64,000 bases of DNA from Mesobacillus boroniphilus (lineage in GTDB: Bacteria > Bacillota > Bacilli > Bacillales > Cytobacillaceae): contig NZ_QTKX01000003.1 of the NCBI RefSeq assembly GCF_018424685.1, positions 248,001-312,000 of the forward strand, written 5' to 3'. The position numbers and the translations under genes are program-made. The notes below the pieces were generated by a model, which saw only the letters and a program-made list of their open reading frames with translations, ran no database searches and had not been told where the DNA came from. Positions 43,022 to 50,609 of the stretch are shown here, piece after piece. How positions within the stretch are numbered: position 1 is the first letter of the stretch; each line of letters starts with the position of its first letter.

Positions 43022-43256
43022 CTTCATAACCTCCCAATTTATTATTTCTCAGTTGGTATTCTGTATATAATTAGCAATCCCTGCTGCTCCGTTTAAATCT
43101 TTTTCTTTTTCCAGGGTCTTATAAAGGAAATGATGAAAATGAAGACAGTGACGGAAAATCGACATCATGCCAAGAACGAAACGGATGCTCCTCCAAAATA
43201 ATTACTCTCATAATGGTTACTCTATAAGTGGAAAAAACTATATGGAGGAGACGATT

Positions 43257-43832
43257 TTGAAAAGAATCACCTTGGTTAAAACAGTATTAATTTTCGTCAG
43301 TAGCCTGTTCGTTTGTTATGTCGCCCAACCCGTTTATGCTCAAGTGGATATGAGTGGAGTCACCTTCATAAAATCTGAAACGAAGCGGGATCCTGAATTG
43401 GAAAAGGCGTTCAGTAAAGAGTTTGGATTGAAACCCGGAGAGGATAATGTGAGGTATTTTTATAATCGTGTCGACCTCAATGAGGATGGGGCGTCAGAGA
43501 CATTTGTCTATTTAACAGGCCCTATTCTATGCGGAACAGGAGGCTGCAGCGGGCTTGTATTACAGCGTGCCAATGGCGGCTATAAAGTTATATCTCGCTT
43601 CAGTTTAGTCAGAACGCCTGTCATTATCAGTAATGATAAAACGAATGGATGGAAGGATATCATTATGTATGTATCAGGCGGAGGGATTGAACCAGGATAT
43701 AAGGTGTTGAAGTTTGATGGCCATACATATCCGTTAAATCCATCGATTCAACCAGATGTGAAAAGTGGAAAGATTAAGGGGATTGGGATTATTGGTGATG
43801 ATGTGACCGAAAATCCCGGGATTGAATACTAG
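43257..43832 (+). CDS. Secreted protein of unknown function
   Basis: A 191-aa protein starting at TTG 43257, eight bases after GGAGG, giving MKRITLVKTVLIFVSSLFVCYVAQPVYA as the signal peptide with a probable cut after VYA. The mature part has YFYNRVDLNEDGASETFVYL (an EF-hand/VCBS-like calcium loop), CGTGGCSGLVLQ and GWKDIIMYVSGGG. It resembles secreted proteins that describe a physical quantity domain in many bacteria; function unknown. A family hairpin follows the stop. Confidence 0.65.
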   Translation: MKRITLVKTVLIFVSSLFVCYVAQPVYAQVDMSGVTFIKSETKRDPELEKAFSKEFGLKPGEDNVRYFYNRVDLNEDGASETFVYLTGPILCGTGGCSGLVLQRANGGYKVISRFSLVRTPVIISNDKTNGWKDIIMYVSGGGIEPGYKVLKFDGHTYPLNPSIQPDVKSGKIKGIGIIGDDVTENPGIEY

Positions 43833-43841
43833 TGGCTTGGT

Positions 43842-43872
43842 GAAGAAGCATGGGACGCCCTCATGCTTCTTC
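43842..43872 (+). terminator. GAAGCATGGGACG-family hairpin
   Basis: GAAGAAGCATG and CATGCTTCTTC form an 11-bp stem ten bases after the stop of the secreted protein gene, before the mscS-like gene. Confidence 0.6.
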
Positions 43873-43920
43873 AATATTTGTGTTATGATGGAACGAGTAA
43901 AAATAGAGAGGAATGATGAA

Positions 43921-45012
43921 ATGACCTGGTGGGAATATCTTTTGTCTTATGAAGTGCTGAAAAATTTGGGGATCTCCATAGGGATCTTCTTTTTATTCCT
44001 TTTATTCAGGAAGCTTTTCACGAAGTATGTGTTTAAGCTGATGTTAAAACTCGGCCAGAAAACGCCGACTGAGCTTTTCTCCAATATAACCGTCGCATTT
44101 GAGCAGCCGATTCGATGGTTATTTATCATTATAGGAATCTATGTTGCAGCGGATTATTTTCCTTTCATGGAGCAATCTAATCCACTATTCTTAAAGATTA
44201 TTAGAGCGTCAGTCATCGTTCTGATCGCCGGGGGACTGTACAATCTATCTTCGGGTTCATCACTGCTCTTCATGAAAATCAATGATCGTTTTAACATGGA
44301 AATCGACCAGATTTTGATTCCATTCTTCTCAAAAGCGATCCGGTTCATCATCGTCGCAATCAGCATCAGCATTATCGCGCAGGTGTTCGAATACGATGTC
44401 AATGGATTCATTGCAGGGCTTGGCTTAGGTGGCCTCGCGTTTGCGCTGGCAGCAAAGGACGCGATTGGGAACTTGTTCGGCGGCATCATCATTATTACCG
44501 AAAAACCATTTACGATTGGTGAGTGGATCAAAACTCCGAGTGTCGAGGGAACGGTTGAGGACATTTCCTTCAGAAGCACGAGAGTCCGTACCTTCGCACA
44601 AGCCGTCGTCACGGTTCCAAATGCCATTTTAGCAAATGAATCAATCACGAATTGGAGCAAAATGGGGAAAAGGCAGATCACGTTCAAGCTAGGTGTTACG
44701 TATGACACACCTAGAATGAAGCTGCAAAGAACGATCGTTAGGATTGAAGAAACATTGAGAGCAAATGACGACATCCATCCTGATACGATTTTTGTTAAGT
44801 TTGACGAATATAATGACAGCAGCCTCGACATCTTCCTGTATTTCTTCACTAAAACAACCGTCTGGGAAGAATACCTGACAGTGAAGGAAGAAATCAATTT
44901 CGCGATCATGGAAATCCTCGAAGAAGAAGGCGTATCCGTCGCATTCCCAAGCAGGACATTATATGTGGAAACACAGGCAGATCCCGTTGGCAAAATGGCA
45001 GGAACAATGTAA
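43921..45012 (+). CDS. Mechanosensitive ion channel, MscS family
   Basis: A 363-aa channel that opens under membrane tension to relieve osmotic downshock. About four N-terminal helices; the pore helix has GLGLGGLAFALAAKDAIGNLFGG, followed by the beta domain (ITEKPFTIGEWIKT, GTVEDISFRSTRVRT, VPNAILANESITNWSK). ATG 43921 with GAGG upstream is preferred over a frame starting at 43822. Monocistronic with a hairpin terminator (45011-45048). Confidence 0.88.
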   Translation: MTWWEYLLSYEVLKNLGISIGIFFLFLLFRKLFTKYVFKLMLKLGQKTPTELFSNITVAFEQPIRWLFIIIGIYVAADYFPFMEQSNPLFLKIIRASVIVLIAGGLYNLSSGSSLLFMKINDRFNMEIDQILIPFFSKAIRFIIVAISISIIAQVFEYDVNGFIAGLGLGGLAFALAAKDAIGNLFGGIIIITEKPFTIGEWIKTPSVEGTVEDISFRSTRVRTFAQAVVTVPNAILANESITNWSKMGKRQITFKLGVTYDTPRMKLQRTIVRIEETLRANDDIHPDTIFVKFDEYNDSSLDIFLYFFTKTTVWEEYLTVKEEINFAIMEILEEEGVSVAFPSRTLYVETQADPVGKMAGTM

Positions 45013-45048
45013 GGAAGCATGGGGAAGTATCTCATGCTTCCTTTTTAT
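45011..45048 (+). terminator. GAAGCATG-family hairpin terminator
   Basis: AAGGAAGCATG / CATGCTTCCTT, an 11-bp stem followed by TTTTTATAT, starting at the stop codon of the mscS-like gene. Confidence 0.75.
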
Positions 45049-45103
45049 ATGCAATACAGCGGTACTGAAGGTGAAAAATTGCTCACCTGACAAATAAATC
45101 ATA

Positions 45104-45132
45104 TTGACTCTCCTACTTGAATCCTGTAAAGT
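45104..45132 (+). promoter_or_regulatory. Sigma-A-type promoter
   Basis: TTGACT (45104-45109), a 17-base spacer and TAAAGT (45127-45132), about 100 bases before the acetate transporter gene. The intervening leader contains complementary TGCGC and GCGCA segments and may fold. Confidence 0.45.
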
Positions 45133-45229
45133 ACAAAAGTATGTTTTTGCGCAGAACGCTCTTTCTTGCAGAAGTCTCCAGTTTCTGTTTTTGGGTGGCG
45201 CTTGCGCATTACTTTATAGGAGGAAAAAA

Positions 45230-45847
45230 ATGGATACGAAAGATCAAACACAAATTAAAATCACAACAGCAGATCCATCAGCACTTGGTTTGTTTGGACT
45301 GGCGATGGTTACATTGGTGGCATCGTCCCAGAAACTTGGAATGACAGATGGCGTTTCATTCATCATTCCTTGGGCTATTTTCCTTGGTGGTCTTGCACAG
45401 CTATATGCTGCCATTCTTGACGGCAAGCATAATAATATATTTGGAATGACAGCTTTCGGCGCGTTCGGCCTTTTCTGGTTCGGTGTCGGAACGACTTGGC
45501 TGATTCAACTTGGATTTTTCGGTGAAAGCCTTGCAGCCGACGGCGATGCCAAGCAGTTAGGAATGGCCTTCATTGGTTACCTGATTTTCAGTATTTTTAT
45601 GACCGTTGGTGCCCTGGAAACAAATAAAGTCTTGTTCTTTATCTTCATATTGATCGATTTCTTGTTTATTGGACTTTCATTAAGTTCATTTGGCGTTATC
45701 CAAGAAGCATCACATATGCTGGCAGCTGTGGCGGAACTTTGTATTGCGATTCTTTCATTTTACGGATCAGCAGCCAATGTGCTGAATACCCACTTTGGAA
45801 GAGTTGTTCTGCCGATTGGAAAGCCATTCGGGATTTTTAAAAAATAA
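45230..45847 (+). CDS. AceTr-type acetate uptake transporter (YaaH/SatP family)
   Basis: A 205-aa membrane protein with six helices. ADPSALGLFGLAMVTLV corresponds to the family signature NPAPLGL; AAVAELCIAILSFYGSAANVLN lies at the C-terminal end. GGAGG precedes ATG 45230. Family members (E. coli SatP, yeast Ady2) move acetate and succinate with protons. It lies near a formate/nitrite transporter and an ActP-type symporter, so a role in small-acid exchange is likely. Confidence 0.82.
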   Translation: MDTKDQTQIKITTADPSALGLFGLAMVTLVASSQKLGMTDGVSFIIPWAIFLGGLAQLYAAILDGKHNNIFGMTAFGAFGLFWFGVGTTWLIQLGFFGESLAADGDAKQLGMAFIGYLIFSIFMTVGALETNKVLFFIFILIDFLFIGLSLSSFGVIQEASHMLAAVAELCIAILSFYGSAANVLNTHFGRVVLPIGKPFGIFKK

Positions 45848-45854
45848 TCGGAAG

Positions 45855-45887
45855 GGTGCTAAGCATTGCTTAGCGCCTTTTTTTTGT
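45855..45887 (+). terminator. Intrinsic terminator
   Basis: GGTGCTAAGC / GCTTAGCGCC stem with a three-base loop, followed by eight T. Ends the acetate transporter transcript. Confidence 0.85.
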
Positions 45888-45998
45888 ATTAGTACGGCCA
45901 CCTCTTTAAAAATAAAACGTGTAACCGCTTTATAAATAGCCAACAAATGTTCACAAGCGAAAGAGCAGACTTGAGGTACAATTTAAGTAGTGTTGTAT

Positions 45999-46014
45999 GT
46001 GATTTATTTCACAA
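45999..46014. promoter_or_regulatory. Fnr box
   Basis: TGTGATTTATTTCACA is a perfect TGTGA-N6-TCACA site, the Bacillus Fnr (anaerobic regulator) consensus. It is centred 134 bases upstream of the formate/nitrite transporter gene. A candidate -10 (TATTAG, 46039-46044) lies about 35 bases downstream, consistent with class II activation. Confidence 0.7.
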
Positions 46015-46140
46015 TTCGTTAAAAATCTTGAAGTGGACTATTAGTATCACTATCTGGATACTGCATGTTAAAAAAAAAAGGATTCGTAAGAATAGCAACA
46101 ATCAATGCGAAAACAGCCATAGAAAAGGAGCCCAGACGTC

Positions 46141-46971
46141 ATGGCCTATTACAAACCTGAACAAATTATGGATATTACAATTGGAAGCGGACAAAAGAAG
46201 ACGAGTTATTCATTAATGCAAACAATGATCCTCGGTTTTCAGGCTGGAGCCTTCATATCTCTTGGCTTTCTCCTTTACATAAGAGTGACCGCCCCGCTTG
46301 CAGGGCCGCTTGAAGGCTTGAGCAGCTTGATTGGCGCAGCTGTTTTCCCGATTGGCTTGATCCTCACGCTGTTGGCGGGAGGGGAATTGCTGACAGGAAA
46401 TATGATGGCTGTGCCGCTTGCAGGGCTTGCCCGCAAAGTTTCGGGCTGGCAGGTGATGAAAAATTGGAGTTTGATCACACTCAGTAATTTTCTTGGCGCC
46501 ATTTTTGTTGCATATGTATTTGGACATTTGACAGGGTTGACAGAGTCGGGTATTTACCTTGAAAAAACAATCAGCATCGCGGAGCATAAAATCGAAGCCA
46601 CTTTTCTCGAAGCGTTCCTTTCAGGAATCGGCTGCAACTGGTTGGTTGCCCTAGCTGTCTGGCTGTCGTATGGATCGGAGGACATGGGAGGGAAAATCCT
46701 CGGAATCTGGTTCCCGACAATGGCGTTTGTGGCTATTGGATTCCAGCACGTGGTCGCCAACATGTTCGTCATTCCGGCTGCCATTTTCGCCGGATCTTTT
46801 ACATGGATTGAATACTTCCACAATTTCGTGCCCGTGTTCCTGGGAAACGCAGCCGGTGGAACGCTGTTCGTCGCTATGGCCTACTGGTATTCATACAATA
46901 AGAAAACAAGTCCGCAGAAACAGAAGCATGTTTCCTTGGTGAAAAACAGCAGTGGTGTCTCAGTGAAATAA
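46141..46971 (+). CDS. Formate/nitrite transporter (FNT family)
   Basis: A 276-aa pentameric channel-type transporter. Family motifs: GGELLTGNMMA (about residues 80-90), GCNWLVALAVW (about 160-170) and GFQHVVANMFVIP (about 200-212). Six helices. The Fnr box upstream implies induction under oxygen limitation, which suits formate export during fermentation or nitrite transport in respiration; the sequence cannot distinguish FocA from NirC type with certainty. Own terminator downstream. Confidence 0.88.
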   Translation: MAYYKPEQIMDITIGSGQKKTSYSLMQTMILGFQAGAFISLGFLLYIRVTAPLAGPLEGLSSLIGAAVFPIGLILTLLAGGELLTGNMMAVPLAGLARKVSGWQVMKNWSLITLSNFLGAIFVAYVFGHLTGLTESGIYLEKTISIAEHKIEATFLEAFLSGIGCNWLVALAVWLSYGSEDMGGKILGIWFPTMAFVAIGFQHVVANMFVIPAAIFAGSFTWIEYFHNFVPVFLGNAAGGTLFVAMAYWYSYNKKTSPQKQKHVSLVKNSSGVSVK

Positions 46972-46977
46972 TTGTGT

Positions 46978-47008
46978 GAGCGACTTATTATAGAGTCGCT
47001 CTTTTTTA
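46978..47008 (+). terminator. Intrinsic terminator
   Basis: GAGCGACT / AGTCGCTC, an 8-bp stem with an eight-base loop followed by TTTTTT, six bases after the transporter stop. Confidence 0.8.
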
Positions 47009-47108
47009 CATGAGTGCCCGTAAAGGGTTGGAGGAACAATGCGGAGGGAGTGATCAGAAAAAGAAGCTTGGAAAACCCATGAAGCCCTAAAAAAGACTCC
47101 ACAAAAGA

Positions 47109-47141
47109 AAGAAAAGTCACTCATCTACAAGATGAGTGACC
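47109..47141 (-). terminator. Intrinsic terminator (minus strand)
   Basis: GTCACTCATC / GATGAGTGAC perfect 10-bp stem; on the minus strand it is followed by TTTTCTTTC. Ends the DUF485-ActP operon. Confidence 0.75.
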
Positions 47142-47164
47142 AAAAACGAAACAGCCATGAGATT

Positions 47165-48730
47165 CTATGCGGCTTCTGACTCTTTGGAATGAACTTGCTT
47201 CATAAAGTCGTTTACATCGGATGGCACTTTGCGGTCGAGCTTTGAGACGATGTAAACTGACAGGAATCCGATTGGTACGGTGATGATTCCCGGTACGTTG
47301 AACTGCAGGAACTCCGGCAGTGTCGTCTTGAAGAAAATCATGTACATGGAGGCAGCGAGACCCAATACAAGGCCGGCGATGGCTCCTTTTTCCGTCATGC
47401 CTCTCCACCAGATCCCCAGGATAAAGATTGGTGTGAACGTACTTGCCGCAACAGTGAACGCTAGTGCGACAAGGTGGCCGATGGAGGCTTCTTTTACCAT
47501 CAGACCAAGGACTCCATACAAAACGCCAAGAACAATGATTGAAAGTTTACCAGCGATTACGCGCTCTTTTTCAGTAATGTTTTTACGGAAGAAGGTTGCG
47601 TACAAATCATGTGCCAATGCACCTGAACTTGCGATGAATAGCCCGGAAAGGTTTGAGAATACAGCTGCGAATGCACCGGCGATGACAAGGCCAAGCAACC
47701 ATTCTCCACCAAGGGCTTGTGCTGTTGACGGGACAACCATGTTATTGCCGCCGGCAATCAGATCCTTCATGACAGCTGGATCAGCTTCGCCAGTCAAGAA
47801 GATGGAGCGTCCTACTACTCCAAGGTAAACAGCGAACAAGAAGAACACGCTCGCGATTCCGATTGCCATTAGGGCGGACCTTCGGGCAGCTTTCGCGCTT
47901 GGGTTTGTGTAGAAGCGCAAAAGGATGTGCGGAAGCCCGATGGTACCAAGTGAAAGCCCGATTGTCATCGAAATGGTTTGCCAGAAGGAAGGGAAGTAGT
48001 TGCCTGTTCCAGTCCAAACAGAACCGTCAAACGGAATATCTTTTCCATCAGCCGTGAAGCTTGCTGTACCTGTGATCGTTCCTTTGAACTCATTGATGGA
48101 TGCCAGGATATCTTGATAATGAAGTCCGCCCCAGATGGCTGCGCCGACCATAAGGAGGAACGCACCAAGGCGAATCCATAATTCTAATGCCTGGTTCAGA
48201 GTAGTACCTTTCATGCCGCCGATTCCCACATAGAAAATCATGACGGAACAGGTAAAAATGATTCCGAATTCATAGCTGGTGCCAAAAAACATGCTTAGGA
48301 TTTGAGCAGCGCCAAGCAGCTGAGGGGCTGCATAGAAACCGGAAATAGCGAGTACGACTGCGACGGCTGCAAGGCGGGCGCGCCGGCTGTGGAACCGGTA
48401 GGCCAAAAAGTCAGCCACTGTATAGGCTCCAAAACGGCGAAGCGGTCCAGCGACGAATATCGCCAGGAGTGTCAAGCCGATCGAGAAGCAAAATGCATAG
48501 TAAGCACCGTCATAGCCGAGCTGATAGGTCAGGCCGGCAATCCCTAGGAAGGTGGCTGCGCTCAAATAGTCGCCGCCAATCGCTGAGCCGTTGGTGAACC
48601 AGCCGAAGCTGCGTCCCCCGACGAAGTAGTCGGAAGCAGTCGCGCTTCTCTTTGTAAGATAAGTGATATACACAATGGTTCCCATCAGGATTAACGTTAA
48701 CAGGAATTTCGGCTCAAGGAATGTGGACAT
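47165..48730 (-). CDS. Cation/acetate symporter (ActP-type, SSS family)
   Basis: A 521-aa sodium:solute symporter with 13 helices. ASDYFVGGRSFGWFTNGSAI then GGDYLSAATFLGIAGL, and later GLSLGTIGLPHILLRFYTNP, are typical of the acetate permease branch (B. subtilis YwcA, E. coli ActP). The start overlaps the stop of the DUF485 gene in TGATG, so the two are translationally coupled. The divergent AraC-type gene is the likely regulator. The substrate (acetate or other short monocarboxylate) is inferred from the family. Confidence 0.86.
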   Translation of the reverse strand: MSTFLEPKFLLTLILMGTIVYITYLTKRSATASDYFVGGRSFGWFTNGSAIGGDYLSAATFLGIAGLTYQLGYDGAYYAFCFSIGLTLLAIFVAGPLRRFGAYTVADFLAYRFHSRRARLAAVAVVLAISGFYAAPQLLGAAQILSMFFGTSYEFGIIFTCSVMIFYVGIGGMKGTTLNQALELWIRLGAFLLMVGAAIWGGLHYQDILASINEFKGTITGTASFTADGKDIPFDGSVWTGTGNYFPSFWQTISMTIGLSLGTIGLPHILLRFYTNPSAKAARRSALMAIGIASVFFLFAVYLGVVGRSIFLTGEADPAVMKDLIAGGNNMVVPSTAQALGGEWLLGLVIAGAFAAVFSNLSGLFIASSGALAHDLYATFFRKNITEKERVIAGKLSIIVLGVLYGVLGLMVKEASIGHLVALAFTVAASTFTPIFILGIWWRGMTEKGAIAGLVLGLAASMYMIFFKTTLPEFLQFNVPGIITVPIGFLSVYIVSKLDRKVPSDVNDFMKQVHSKESEAA

Positions 48731-49092
48731 CAGCCAATCCTCCTTCCATCAGCATGAGCTGATGACTGCTCAGTTTCATTTTTCTTCAGGCGCTTTTCAT
48801 ATAAAGTGGTATGAATGAATGCAATGACGAACGCCATTGCCATCGCGACAATACTTGTGAAGAACCAGCTGTAGGTCATGCCGCCCCACATCCGGGAAAA
48901 CATAAATTCTCCGGCGTACCAATTCAAAATAGGAATGGAAAGGATAAATACATAATAAAAGAGCGTAAGTTTAATGCCAGTACTGAATTCACTTTTCATG
49001 ATTTGCTTTGTTTCTGGATCAAGCGGCTTGAGTTCGCTTACGTCGATCGTATCAGCCGCTACATAATTATACTCCCGGTACTCCCCTGCCAA
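48730..49092 (-). CDS. DUF485 membrane protein (YwcB-like)
   Basis: A 120-aa protein with two membrane helices (GIKLTLFYYVFILSIPIL, WFFTSIVAMAMAFVIAFIHT), the DUF485 core, and a charged C-terminus. TTG start with AGGGGG six bases upstream. DUF485 proteins are encoded directly upstream of ActP-type symporters and presumably assist them. The pair is transcribed away from the AraC-type gene. Confidence 0.82.
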   Translation of the reverse strand: MAGEYREYNYVAADTIDVSELKPLDPETKQIMKSEFSTGIKLTLFYYVFILSIPILNWYAGEFMFSRMWGGMTYSWFFTSIVAMAMAFVIAFIHTTLYEKRLKKNETEQSSAHADGRRIG

Positions 49093-49290
49093 TTATATTC
49101 CCCCTAGATAATATTTTGGCTTTTCCCGTTATCAACATTTCCCTCCTTTAGGCAAGCCATGATATGATTAAATTGATTGTACGATAGAGAATTGTCCAAT
49201 ACCTTACAAATAATTATCAGAAATATACAAATATTTAATGTGATTTAAATTTTTATTCACTGATGTGAATATTGCAAGGGGGTGTCATGG
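49093..49290. promoter_or_regulatory. Divergent promoter region
   Basis: About 190 AT-rich bases between the DUF485-ActP operon and the AraC-type gene. It contains the inverted repeat ATTCAC-TGAT-GTGAAT (49255-49270), just before the regulator start, which may be an operator, and a dyad ATTGGACAAT-like segment near 49190. No promoter hexamers can be fixed. Confidence 0.4.
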
Positions 49291-50526
49291 TTGTATTCAA
49301 TTTGGCTTGCGGTGGAAGATGAAGGGGAGTACAGAAAGCTGGCTGCATGGATTTTAGAAGAATGTCAGGAGAATTGTCAACTCGTAGACGAAGAGAATAA
49401 TATACATATTGCGATTATCGAAGTGAACAAATGGCATGATTGGGTGAAAATTCATCGGTTCCGCAAACGGAATAAAGGCTGCCGGGTCATTCCGCTTCTG
49501 GACCCTTCCCTTTTGCACACCTCTCCACTGGCAATCGAGTTCAAGCTGACCTACCTCTTGGTAAAATCGGTGAAACAGCGGATTTTTTTACGTACATTAA
49601 AACGGGCGGTCGACGAGATTGAAAGTGAGAATACCAGATTCGCAGAAAGCGAGGAAGTATTCCATCATATCGGTGCGGAGCAGGCTATTGGGCAGAATGA
49701 CTTGCCTTTTAGGGAGGCTTTTTTACGAAGACTGTTGTCAGGGGAAGTGAAGACAGAGGAGGAGCTTCTGCAGGCCCGCTTTTTCCTGTCAGGGGAAGCT
49801 GTTCCGAATGTGGTCTGTTTTATTCAGGGATTCGTCCGCTGTCCGGATAAACGAATACAAGAAGACTGGCAGGCTCCAACGGTCATCCAGGAGTTTTTAA
49901 AAAGACAGTTTGAAGGGTATCACCTCACTTTCCTGTCCTACAGGAAACATCTGCTCGTGCTGATTCAGGTGCCGTCGGAGTTTGGTTCATTGAAGCATTG
50001 GAAAGAGGGTGAAGGGCGAATCCTTGCGACAATTGACTCGTTGGAAAATGAATACGGGATTCAGCTTTATATTGGAGTAGGCTCCATTTATCGCGAGCCG
50101 CTGCTGCTGCACCATTCGTATAAAGAAGCTTGTAAAGCAAGGCGGACATCGCCATACGAAAGACTTCAGCTCCGTTATTATGAAGAAATCACAAAAGACA
50201 TGCAAATTCAAAAATGTACCGAGTACATTTACCAGTACTGTACCGAGGACTTGTCAATCAAGCAGGTGGCCGATCAGATCAATCTGAGCGTCCCCTATTT
50301 CAGTCGTATATTTAAACTAGAAACGGGACGAAGCTTCGTCGAGTATGTCACCTTCGTTCGCATGCAGCGCGCCGTCTGGCTGCTGCGCCACACCGACCAC
50401 ACAGTGGAAGCCATCGCCGAAGAACTAGGGTACAACACCCCTAACTATTTCAGCGGAACATTTAAAAAATATGTCGGCCTGTCACCAAGGGATTATCGGG
50501 CGACCGAGGAGATTATTTTTGTTTAG
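49291..50526 (+). CDS. AraC-family transcriptional regulator (YesN-like)
   Basis: About 411 aa. The last 100 residues are an AraC DNA-binding domain with two HTHs (DLSIKQVADQINLSVPYFSRIFK and HTVEAIAEELGYNTPNYFSGTFKKYVGLSPRDYR). The N-terminal 110 residues resemble a degenerate receiver without an obvious phospho-acceptor, and a middle domain of about 200 residues (FQGYHLTF..., GIQLYIGVGSIYREPLLLHHSY) matches that of YesN-like regulators. TTG 49291 is eight bases from AAGGGGG; GTG 49282 is too close. It probably controls the divergent DUF485-ActP operon. Confidence 0.75.
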   Translation: MYSIWLAVEDEGEYRKLAAWILEECQENCQLVDEENNIHIAIIEVNKWHDWVKIHRFRKRNKGCRVIPLLDPSLLHTSPLAIEFKLTYLLVKSVKQRIFLRTLKRAVDEIESENTRFAESEEVFHHIGAEQAIGQNDLPFREAFLRRLLSGEVKTEEELLQARFFLSGEAVPNVVCFIQGFVRCPDKRIQEDWQAPTVIQEFLKRQFEGYHLTFLSYRKHLLVLIQVPSEFGSLKHWKEGEGRILATIDSLENEYGIQLYIGVGSIYREPLLLHHSYKEACKARRTSPYERLQLRYYEEITKDMQIQKCTEYIYQYCTEDLSIKQVADQINLSVPYFSRIFKLETGRSFVEYVTFVRMQRAVWLLRHTDHTVEAIAEELGYNTPNYFSGTFKKYVGLSPRDYRATEEIIFV

Positions 50527-50554
50527 GGGTACTGGCTTGCTGCCGAGAAAATAA

Positions 50555-50609
50555 AAGCATGAAGAAGGAGGTCCGCCGTAATAATGGCAGGACCTCCTTC
50601 TTCATGCTT
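50555..50609. terminator. Strong bidirectional hairpin
   Basis: A perfect 20-bp stem, AAGCATGAAGAAGGAGGTCC (50555-50574) with GGACCTCCTTCTTCATGCTT (50590-50609), between the convergent regulator and ABC exporter genes. The last two bases lie at the exporter stop codon. Confidence 0.8.

Noticed and set aside
44154..45035. 293-codon minus-strand frame inside the mscS-like gene
   Set aside because: Shadow of the channel gene; the plus-strand product has all MscS motifs.
47280..47828. 182-codon plus-strand frame inside the ActP-like gene
   Set aside because: Antisense of conserved transporter codons; no ribosome site.
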